This document shows positions 22,001 to 34,000 of a stretch of DNA of 60,000 nt, piece after piece. The translations under genes and the position numbers were made by a program. Below the pieces are notes generated by a model. It ran no database searches. It saw only the letters and a program-made list of their open reading frames with translations, and had not been told where the DNA came from. Origin of the DNA: Bolinopsis microptera (Eukaryota > Ctenophora > Tentaculata > Lobata > Bolinopsidae); the NCBI RefSeq assembly GCF_026151205.1, contig NC_087078.1, forward strand, positions 12,075,118-12,135,117. The letters are read 5' to 3'. The number at the start of each line of letters is the position of its first letter. Position 1 is the stretch's first letter.

Positions 22001-25000
22001 TAAAGTGGAATTATTGACTCTGGTTGCTATTCAACTATTTGAAATATATCGGAATTTGAACTACCAACTTAACAGGTTCGAGAGATCAATCACCACTTAT
22101 CCTGAAAATCATGATTTTTACCGAAATGGCAAAAAAATGTTTCGTCATTTTCAGCTTCTTGAAAATCTCAAAAAGTGCATAATGTCAAAAATAGCGATGA
22201 ACCTCCCCTAAACTTTTAGTCAACTCCTACCTTTTAAATTGTAAGATCACACGGAATGTCTGGTGAGGCACAGCTCAAAAGGAGGTAGTATTATAATGTA
22301 CATTTTGTATGAAGTAGTAGTGTACACTGTTCAGCCACATTACACCTATTTTAGGGGGCCTTTATTGGTCTTCAGATTTTTAATCAAATAACCCTCGCGG
22401 TTTTCTATGAACTGTGGGCACTCTAAAGATTGTCTGTTCATAGTGTTAGGAATATCATGGCCATTGTATAATGGTGGTAGCGGAGTTTAATGAATTGAAC
22501 AGCGACTGAAGGAATTGTCTAATACATTTACTACATAGCATAGTACGTACATGATGAACATTTCGACTTTAGAGATAGTCTATAACATTGAAACTTGACA
22601 CTTGAATCATAATGTGATATTTCGCATATTTATGTTTGGTTATTTTGGCTGAAAGTTAATCATTTTTGGAATAGTAATACAAACTTCTAGATCATGCATA
22701 ATAGTTATACAAAACTCTCAATATCGTCGTTCAGTCAAATACAATGTAGCTCTGATCGCAAAACTGTTTTTAATAAAAACAAAACTATATATAATCTCTT
22801 GATTCTGTTAAAACTTCAAAACTTATAATAACTGGCACTGCATCTCAAGTCCAAGATACAAGAGAATAATCCCCTCAACACATTTCTTCAGAGTCCACAA
22901 CAACAAACACTGTAAAACCCCAAGGTGTCTTCCTTCAGTAACTCAGTTCCGAGTGTGTAGGAGGAGGATCTGCACGCGTCCGTACGCACCCAGATCTCCC
23001 CAAACGGCACCGCCTCCACCATCCTCCCTGTCTTCATCACATTGAACCGTATCATAGCCACACAGTTGGTGAACCGGGTGTTACTGGTAGCACACACCAT
23101 AGCACAGCTCACTTCCTCAACAAAGGGCATCACTGTTTTAGTCATGGAGGGTTTGAGGTGGCTGCAAGCGGCTGATGCGCTGGCGTGGATACTGTCCCAC
23201 TGTAAATCACCCATTTTCCGGTTTAGTCCCTTTAACTTGTGCCTCAGTATTCTGATCTCAGTCTCCTGGTCCTGGTCCTCCAACTGCAGCTGCTGAATGT
23301 GGGCTGATTGATCTGACACGGTCCTCGAGAGCTCCTCTATCAAGCCGCCCTGTTTAGATACCACTCCGTGTAGCTTCTCCACTATTTGGCGGGTCTCTTG
23401 GTCGGTGGAATGGCGTACTGCCAGCGCCAAACTCGGCAGGAGCAGGAGGTGGAACATGGTAGTCAGGGTGGTGGTCGTTAGGGTGAGGTATGGTGATCAG
23501 GTAATGGCGCACCCTGTTGTACGTGTCACTCGGACCACCTAGACTCTGAGCTGTAACAAGTGTGTGGGAGTGAATATTGGGGGGCTGCTGTTGTCAAGGA
23601 TTAACAACAACTGCAGTTGCAGGCTTTGTTAGCTACTTTAGGAAGTTGTACAAGTGTGCGTTGAAAAAGTGACAGATCACGCAGCGTGCGATTCAATTTA
23701 AATTTCTTATTTTAGAACCGTATTTAAAATCAGTGGATGAACTGTGTGGTAATCGTATCGACAGTCTGGCTTCATATCGTGTAGACTCACCATTTCGTTA
23801 TGGTATAATACTGTTAAAAGTAAATTTTAAATAACAACGATTCACTGACGCCTACAACATATATCTTAACGGTCACTTAAAACCGAAACAATTCATGGTC
23901 TAGATATGAAATGATGTATAATATATAATGACTATGTTCTGAGAATAAGGCGATGAACTGAAACAGTGAACGGTGTTACAAAACTAGAAGTTATAATATC
24001 GGACAAGCACAGTGACCAGTGATGCTGCCAGCTAATAATCACGAGATTAATCACGAGTTTTTAAAGTTTAAATTCTCAACAATGGTCCATTCACTGTTTT
24101 GATAACATTTTGATGATTTAGTCGGTGACTACACTGATGAGTGTTCCACAACGGATTACTTATTTACTTACGAACAATTTTAAGCGTGACTTTATTAGTT
24201 GCAGCCATGAAGTGGCTAGAAAAATACAGTTTATGCCAATATGTGACAGCTGCATGGTTGTCGGGCATAACGTTCTCGTCATCCTGCCGGTCGTCTTCAT
24301 GGCGGCATGCCGGTCACGGTTAGAAATCAGGTTGGAGAGTTGGAGACATAGTTATGTGGATAAATTATGTTTAATTGGGAGGTAATGTAGTGGTGATTTT
24401 CGGGTGATTATCTTTATAATTAGTGTAATTGGGTGTCAGTAAGGTGGAATGTGTTTATGACATTACCTCCATAATATGTTTTGAAAAGTCTAAGGTTTAA
24501 AAATTAAAATTGTTCGTATCTTAGAAATACAATTGGGAAAATTATTCTTTCAAACATTTTCATCAAAATTTAACGTGAATTTGTTTTAAAACATGTTTAA
24601 CACTACATGATAAAATCTGATAATATCTTGAGCAATTATAAAACTTGTTTTATCACACGACTGTAAAACCTTATCCCAGAGAAAACCTAACCAAGAACTC
24701 TCAACCTAGAAAACCTTTTTTTACTATACCGGCCCTTTTGTGTTACAGGTAAAAATAACAGGTGCTATGTAATTTTGTAGATTTTGGCTGGGAAACATTT
24801 AACACTCCCGAATTCTTTCCGACCGACTTTCCTGGGTAATTGTTGCAGATTTTTAACTTTAAACTTAGTCCTATTTCCCAACTCCGTTAACGGTGCTCTG
24901 GTCGTAACTAAACTATGTGCCACCCCAGTCCAGGCTCCGTAAATCACAACTAACTCTGTAAATCACAACTAACCCCCGCGCTAAGTGTTGCCCTCAATAA

Positions 25001-28000
25001 CAGTTGAGATGGTTAACAGTAATAGCTCAGTCAGGTACGGTAGTGAATCCACCCTGCTGCAGCTTGACAACTGTATGGTGTGAAGTTTTAACCTTTTTAA
25101 CAGCTCGCTGCCGAGTCTCTCTCTCTCTCATGTAAAACATGTACACTTTCCACTTCTGCCCTATTATAGTACAATTCTGCACTGTCTCTTTACAGGTGCC
25201 TTGTTGTGATGTTGTAATAATATGCGACGAAACCCCCAAATATATGATATATCAAGTATCCAGCAGCAGCAGCAGTAGTCACTGCGTCATGAATCATTAT
25301 CATGATTATGTCGTATCATAATAATATACACATAAGTTGTTGTTTCACAACGTGTTACTTTTAAGTACTTAAGTAATATATATATATCGCACAGAACTTA
25401 TTAATATAACAGTAATAATATCACCTTGTAAACCTGGCATGTTTCTGTCGAGCGAGAGAGATATAAAATCTCCGACTACAGACTAGATATTATCTGTAAT
25501 ATGTAACAGAGATATTATGATTATAATATGATGTGTGTGTGACCTATATGTGTGTGTGTGGGTCGGCTGTCTGAGTGAGGCACGCTTATCGCACCTGCGG
25601 GCAACATCCCCGCACACGTGTCAGAAGAGAGATATTTAAAAGCGCGGGAACAGCAGTCGGTAGCCCGCCACTACTACTGATATAATAATATATACGATAA
25701 TATTACCCCACCTAAAGTGTTGTTATTTGAGGGTGTTAGTATTTGTGTGGTGTAATGTTGTCGCATTATAATATGTTGGTATACTAGGACTAGGAGTGTA
25801 TAAAATTACGTGTATAAGATGCCACTAAAATTGATAAGGGATGGGAGATCAGAAATTGCCGTACAGTACAGCTCTTCCACAAAACATATATCCTGACTGC
25901 ACTTTGGTGGTTTGATCTTGTAACTTGAACGAAACTTGATAGGATTTGTAATTTTGTCTGGATCCTAAAAAACAATAAGAATGATCTGCGCTACTACTAC
26001 TATACTACAGAGGTGTGCTACATCTCTCAGTATATCTATCAGAACTTTGGGAGGATCCAACAGCAGGATTCCAGGAACATGATGAAATCTAGATCGGTAG
26101 CGGATGTGTTGAACGGCCCGTCGTGAGGTGTTAGGTAGCACGAAACGGAAAAACCGTCGGTTTTTCGCTTGTTAACGTGATAACAGCCAACATACCTTCT
26201 TTTTATTAATATAACAAAATGTCGGTTGAACTCATATAATATTACTGTTGCTGACTACATTCTATAACCACCTTCAGTACAGTTTTATTCCGACCCACGT
26301 GTGCGCGCCTCCCTACAGGCTAGAATTGATAATAAAGCTTTACTTTCCGTCTGGAGCTAACACAAAACAAAGAGTTGTGGTGGAAGCTGTAAACCTTGCT
26401 GTGAAGCGGCAAGTCCTACAAGTGCCGCTACAGTGCAAAGCGGCGGCTACTGAAAAACAATTTAGCCGCTAGGTTTCTGGGTGCTTATTATTTGGATATG
26501 AACTATGGGTTTCTGCTGAGTGACAGGCTAGAGTTCCTATTTAAGTATTTAGATTACATTGATGATAGATATAATAAAATGAATTACGTCACGGTAATTT
26601 TACAACATGACAATTGAAAGGAGGAGACTGGAAGATTTTATGTTTTTTAAACGATGAAACGCCTTTGCTTTGAACAATCGAAGAGTGGAGTGGTCACAGA
26701 AAAAGCCGACAACAAAAATCCTTGATTGATCAAAATTTTAGAACTGGGAGAGTGGGAGGATCCAATTAGAGGGAACAGTCTTGACGACCTCATTTATTTA
26801 GAGGAATAAATTAAGAGATATTCTACATTTGTATGTTTGTCCGTTAATTTGTAACAAAGAACTCTGCAGCAGTATAAACGGAGGACGGTGCATGAGGATG
26901 CGGTCCCACGAGAAGGCAGTCTCCGTCCTAGGAATACACCGGTCGCAATCACTTATATTATTGTAAGATTGTGTGCACATCTCTTCTTGAAATTTCAGCT
27001 GTTGAACTCACCAACTCAGCATGGGTCGATTTCAGTGTCAAACTTCTCACATTAACCCCGGCACCTTTCTACTCAACGTTCACATCCTTTAATTTGTCTG
27101 GGAAAATTAATTTCTGAACAGCATGATTGAGATACAGATACGATTATCTTTCAGGGTTTCTTACAGTTCGTTAGTTGTTGATTGTTAAGCCTTTCTTAAA
27201 GCACAAAAACGTGCGCCACATAATGTATTAAATTACTGAAAGGAATAATCTAGATTCTAATTGGTACACAAGCTTGAATTAGCAGATCATAAACGTTACC
27301 TAGCACCGCGATAAAGAATAACCTTGACCTGTGAATTAGACTGCATTTTAAAGATAACCGCTTATATGGTGATAAGTAAGTGTATTAATGCTTTTCACAC
27401 AAAGTTACAACAAAGTCTTCATGTTATGTATCCTGGGTTTGGATAGGATATTACCCGCTTAAAATATTTCCATCGCGTTACATAATACTCAATAAATGTA
27501 ATAGATTTGTAGTGTTGTAATTAGTTTTTTAAAAAATGTTCATAATGCTATAATGGTTCTTGTGGAAGCACAAACTACAAACTAGTCTCAGCGATTTCTA
27601 CATTACGCCAGAAAAGTGTCAACAGCTATATTTCGCGATTTAACAGAAATTAAGGTGAAATGTTGTAGCCTTTGCTATTTGTGTGTGTCTTATGTATTTC
27701 ATGTATCAACAGCAATCTCGATCACTCGGTGTGTTATTTACGGTATTTTAATTATTCATGAAAGTTACGGTTATAAATCTTTTATATTATGTGGAACATT
27801 TTTACCAGGCCAGGTATATACTATCAATTTATAAATGTTGCATTTGTTCGAAAGTTCCCGAGTCCAAACTATTATAGCTATTTTTGCTGAATGTCATAGT
27901 GACACACACTCTTAGGTCATAATTCTGCACTAAAAAATCGATTAAATGTTGAATGCAAAAATCTTCGAAGCATTAAATCCAAAATATTACAGATGACTCG

Positions 28001-31000
28001 GATTTTATGCATGGGAATACAATCAAATGATTTTGAGCCTGCTTAACATTTAATCTACATATTCCTACATGTTCGAGGGAATGAACTATATTTCTCTTCT
28101 TATTCATCACCACCAATTCTACAGTTCTGCGAAACAATTAGCAGAGCAAACCCGAATGTAGAAGAAACGTTTAAGTGTTTAAATACATTTTTTAAATATT
28201 TTAATTTATCCCATTACCAATATCCAACAGGAATCGGTCCGCGTCAGAAAAAGCTGTAAATATACTGGGCATTGATCGTACAATGTCATGTATTGAGTGA
28301 GTTGAATGATCTATAATATTGTACACTGCACTTAGTGTCAATGTGTCACCTATATCTTCTTTAAATGTTCAGCACATTGCAGCTTTACTTAATTCTTCCT
28401 GGTTATTTCTTCTACTTAATTAATTGATTAACTTTATTAACGTGTTTTACATCGTCTTATTCTCATTCCACTTCTACTTAATTTAAATTAACAACATGTT
28501 TTACATTTTAAATCTTTCTATTATCATTCCACGATGGTTTTGTGAAATATCTGCCACACAAAGATTAAATGTCTCTTATATAAATGTTATCTGATTGAAT
28601 TTAATATCGAAATTCTTTTCAATTTACGTAGTTCAGGTAGTCTTTATTAAAATTTTTGTTTCTGAAATGTTGATCCTTATCTCTGTATTCATCACAATTT
28701 TAAATGGAATTTCTATGTCTGGTGTTTAACTTTACATTCTCTGCGTGATCCATAAACTCTACAGCCTTTAATTCATTGTGATCCCTTACTTTGACTGCTA
28801 GGCAACCATTGTAAATATTGTGGTGATGACCTTAACCCGACATATTCTTCATTTCTAAAATAGCGGTATAAAACTGCGACAAGCTTGATTGAACGCCTGC
28901 AACAGGGCGGGTCAAACAAGATAAACTAGGATCAACAAAATAGGGATTTAAATATTTTAAATTGCTCTAATTGAGGGGAGTGAATTAGTTGTATACTAAC
29001 GAACATGTCAGTATATATTACTATTATTATATCAGTATATTGGTAGACTAATTTCTGCCGTAAATGTGCCCACAACACGGAGCTACATAAAAGATAAATG
29101 ATATCAACTCGTTATAATACAAGAAACTAATGATTATCCTATTTTTACTGGATCGTTGACAGCTCTATCTGATAGCCTTGAAACACTGTCGCCCTAACAA
29201 GATAAACTATAGCACCGTTATTATACTGGTTAACATGATATATGTCATCTGGATATAGAACTGTCGATATATTGACGGTAATATATTAACTTATAAAATG
29301 TTTTACTATTACTGTTACCAGTTATAGTAAGTCTTGTTAGTGTGCAATGCACCCCAGCTGTATAATCACGGCATTTTAATAATGTTTACTAATAATGTTA
29401 ACTAATTAGATTTCCTAATTATGCCCCCTAATTATGTTATAAACGTTCCATTACTTCCACTAAAACCTTACAACCCCTCAGTGAGTCGCCGGTTACAGAG
29501 AAAGCAGGTGCCATCCTGGGTATAAACAGAGCGCAGTCGGTGCAGATAAACGGGACTGATAATAAGTCAGAACACACGGACCCTCATCACAACCAGGCTA
29601 ACCCCATGGTAGGTTAACTGATAACATCATCAAAACCAAGCTAACATTATGGCAGATGTAACGATGACGTCATCAAAACGAGGCTAACATCATGGTAGAA
29701 GTAATGATGACGTCATCAAAACCAAGCTAATATCATGGCAGATGTAATGATGACGTCATCAAAACGAGGCTAGAACCCCATGGTAGATTAACTGATAACG
29801 TCATCAAAACCAAGCTAACATTATGGCAGATGTAATGATGACGTCATCAAAACCAAGCTAACCCCATGGTAGGTTAACTGATAACGTCATTAAAACCAAT
29901 TTAACATCATGGCAGATGTAATGATGAAATCATCAAAACGAGGCTAACATCATGGTAGAAGTAATCCATCTACGATTGGGTCATGACTCATGATTCAACC
30001 TTTCATTTTACTAACTTAGAAAAATTCTAAGAAAATCGTGAACTTGGCTGGGAATATATATACCCAAAGACTATAACCGGACCAAAATCCGGCTGTACCA
30101 ACCATTATTGGTCAGGGTAATTCTTGTCAGGATACTTGCATACAGTTATCTTGTTGCCAGGTTTGAAGACTACAACCGTGCTGGTCCGGTTCTAATTTAG
30201 TCTGCTTCTAATTTGGTCCGGAGTTATACGTTTTATAATGTTTAAATATGCCATCAACAGATCGTATCCTTAATGTTAAAGTGTTAAAGTATAAAGTGTA
30301 AAAACACACCACGAAACAGTACCGTACACACCATATCATAACACGGCTGACCACAGTGACCATGAGTTTAACTTCACTCCATGATAAGTAAGCAGTTCAA
30401 TAATTGAGTGCGGGGAGAGTAAGACTTGGAGTCCACCAGGTTTAATACTTTCAACACCACTATTAATAGTCTTGTAAAACAAATTAATGAAAATATATAT
30501 AATACGCTCAACCAAGTGTTAATGATAAAGTAAATCGGTTAGCAACTTCACCTGTTGTACCGGTGCCAGGAGCGTGGAGTTTAAAACCCCAAGTTTTGTG
30601 ATATATCGTCTGCGTTTGAGCTTGCTGCTCCGAATACTTCTTGTGGTGTGTGGGTACTTTGTTAACAAAGTGCCGTGGTAATGGAGCACTATTAGACCTA
30701 CAGACCTGTTTTTAACACGTGCCAGCACTTCACTAACACGTGCCAGCACTTCACTGACACGTGCCAGCACTTCACTAACACGTGCCAGCACTTCACTAAC
30801 ACTGCAACGTTGGTAGGTCTGTTAGTATGTGAGCTGGTTTCTTAATATAACAGTTAATTCTTTATTTCAAGTTGGCCTCGAAACCAGAAACTCCCCGATT
30901 ACAAAAATATGTGTTCTCAAAATCTGACTGATTTGGTATTATATATTATGAGCCTTTCAAGGTAGCTGTAGCCTGTAACTCATTGTAATCAAAATACTCA

Positions 31001-34000
31001 TAAGTATGAGCAAAGGAGTAATTTTCCGTAACCACTATCCAGTATCCACTACTCTAAGGATTCAATGAATTAAAACCTGGGGTACGACACCAACTACAAT
31101 GTGACTCCAAAAGACGCGTGTTATATCTTTAAAACAGGATTTAAATTTTAAACCAAGTTAAAGCTACATGACACATGATTAAAGTATCAAATGTGTGTGT
31201 TTGTGTGTGTATAACGTATCCCACAAAATCAGCTAACTAGCGTATTATGTAGACTATAATATTGTGTTAAAGTACTTACTTGAACGACTTTAAACTGGAG
31301 TAAGTGACATACAGCTATTAACTTATTCAAGTTACATACTGAGTGGAGTTGGGTTAAAAACATATAAGAGATACGATGATTTAACTTGTAGAAGCTTTCA
31401 ATAAACATGTGTTAATCGTCGTCAGCTGAATGTGATGTGGTGGACAATGCTTATATGTGATTGAGTGGTGTCAGGGATGGAGGGTGGGGGAGGTGTGGGT
31501 GGGAAAGTGAAAATTACAGTACAATGTCAATAAAAATTTAGTCTTCTGTTGAGGTTGAGAAGGAAATGCCAGATGGTCTGGACTTTAAGGATTTGGCAAT
31601 TTTAGGAAGAATGGGGTCCCAGAGGGAACTACATTTGGGTGCGCGGTCTGTTCTGTTCATAGCTGGTTGTCGTATTTGTATAGCTGCGTGTTCTGTGAGG
31701 TCTAGTTGGGTGCGTGAGGTGAGGGATTTGAGGACTTCGATGTTGTTCCAGGAGATGGTGTGGCCGGTGGTCAGGGCATGATGTGCAGGGGCTGATTTGA
31801 TTCTGTCTGTGGATTCGTCGATGGCGTTGTTGAGTCTGTAACATCGTTCGTGTTCTTTCATGCGGTGGACCAAGGGTCTGTAGGTCTGTCCGGCATATTT
31901 GGAGGGGCACTGTGAGCAGGAAATTTCGTAGATGGTGTTGGGGGCGAGGTGAGTAGGGGGTGTGGTCTTCGTTTTGGTGAGGAGGTTGCGGAGGGAGGTA
32001 GCAGAGGAGTGGGTGACTTTGATGTCGTGTTGTCCGAGTATCTTGGAGATGGGTTTGGATAGGGAGGGATGGAAAGGAAGAGAAACACTAAGGGTATGTT
32101 CACGGGTCTGTCGGTTGAATGAGGCTAGGGATTGGTGGCGAGAGGGGTTGGTAAATTTCCGTTGTACTTCGTCCATGATGGTGGTGATGCGGTGAGGAGG
32201 GAAGCCGTTCTGGAGGCAAACGTGTCGTACTGTTTGGAGTTCGTCGTCAAGGTGTTGGGGTGAGCAGATGTTGTGGGCTCTTCTGGTCAGTGATCGGATG
32301 ACTGCGTTCTTAGATGAGTTGGTGGTGCAGGAGGAGTACTTGGTGTAGAGGTTGGTGTGGGTGGGTTTTCTGTAGACTGATGTGGATTTGTCAGGGTGGA
32401 TGAGAACGTCAAGGAAGGGTATAGTTCCGTCTGTAGAGGGATGTTCTTGGGTAAAGTTGAGGTCTTCAGTAAGGGAGTTAAGGAATGTAAGGAAGGATTC
32501 TGCGTGGTTTCTGTCTCTGAAAGATCCAAGGCCGTCGTCAACGAAATGGGAGTAAGTGTTCGGAGGGTCAGGACATGAGGATAAAGCTAAGGTCTCGATT
32601 TCAGCAAGGCGGATTTCAGCTAGTTCAACAATGAGGGGGGATCCCATTGTACCACCTTCGTCTTGGGAGTAGAAGGAGCCGTTGAATTCAAGGTATGAGT
32701 TGTCAAGGCAAAAGTTGATAAGGGAGCCTATGGTGGTGGTGGTGACATTGGAGGGAAGACGAGAGGGGTTCTGTTCAAAGGAGGAGATGACAGTTTTGAG
32801 GGCTAGGCGCATGTCACAGGAGGTGTACAAGGATTGGACGTCTAAGGAGGCGTGGTAGTGGAAGGAGGGATTGAGAGAGGAGTCGAAGCGATGTTTGAAG
32901 TCGGAAGAGTCTTTGAGGCGTAAGGGGTTCTGGGCTAGGGGTTTGAGGAAAGATGCGAGGACTTTGTGGAGGGCTTGGAGGGGGGTGTTGTAGAAGCTGA
33001 CTACGGGACGGATAGGTGCGCCGGGTTTGTGTATCTTAGGTTGTCCGTAAAGTTGAGGCCATCTAGGATGTAGGTTGCGCATCTTGTGGTATAGGTCGGT
33101 CGTGATCTTCTTGTCGGTGTGTAGTTTCTTGAGGACTTTCTGTAGTTTAGTGGTAACGGATTGAGTGGGGTCTTTCGTTAAGAGGGTGTAACTACCTGAG
33201 GATAAGTGGTCGGTAACTTTGGTTATGTATTGATCGTGAGTCAGTACAACAGTGGCGTTGCCCTTATCAGCAGGAAGAAATTTCAATTCAGATTTCTTAG
33301 ATTTTAAAGATTTAAGAGCGGTACGTTGTTGTGGAGTCAAATTGTCGGTGGTCATGTCACGTTTATTGTCAAATTTAGATAATACAGAGGTGACCTGATA
33401 TGTGGCTGAGGCTTCCATGCCTTCTCCTAGTTGTTTAGTGATATTCTGTATGAGGGGAGCCAGGTCGGGGGTAGGATCTGAGGTGGGTGTCGGGACGAAC
33501 TTCAGTCCAAGGGAGAGGACGTCAGTTTCAGCTGTGGAGAGGGTCTGTCCAGAGAGGTTGATCACTGTTTTGGCTGTGGTGTCTTTCTTGGGGGTAGGTG
33601 AGGTCTTGAGGAGGGGACCATGAAATGTGGGAGAGGGTATGTCGAGCGTTTTAAGAGTGTCGTAGGGTGAGAGGAACGGGGTGTCGTATTCTGAGAGTAG
33701 TACCGCGAACTTCTTTTGGTGAGTAAGGAGTTGTTTTCTGTGGGTGTATGAGGATTTTTTGGTGTTGAGGTGTCCTAGTTTCTGAAAATATTGAGGGGTT
33801 ATGAGTGATTCTATGTGTCTGAGGTTGTGCTCATAAGTGCGTTTGTGTTGTGCATATTTGAGGCGATAGTGGTTGAGTCTTTCAGTGATGAGGAGGTTAG
33901 ATGCGTGAGTGAGGACTTCAGTTGAGCGTTTGGTGGATAGTGGGTTGGTGAGTCAAGTTACATAATGTGTGCGGTTTTTGAAATATCAAGTCAAAAATTA

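Larger units (their letters stand above)
20849..28230 (+). other. RasGAP intron 5, hosts a minus-strand gene
   Basis: A 7.4-kb intron. It begins with three or four TGTCACGTGGTG words (20873-20912), followed by AT-rich CTACTATATAATA repeats (about 21355-21455). It hosts the secreted coiled-coil gene at 22888-23457 and a possible promoter near 25640. The stretches 23460-25550 and 25690-28230 show no further gene. Confidence 0.5.

Noticed and set aside
30519-30791. Heptad-repeat protein VLARVSE
   Set aside because: The 21-bp minisatellite forces a repeated heptad; outside the array the frame has no coding character.
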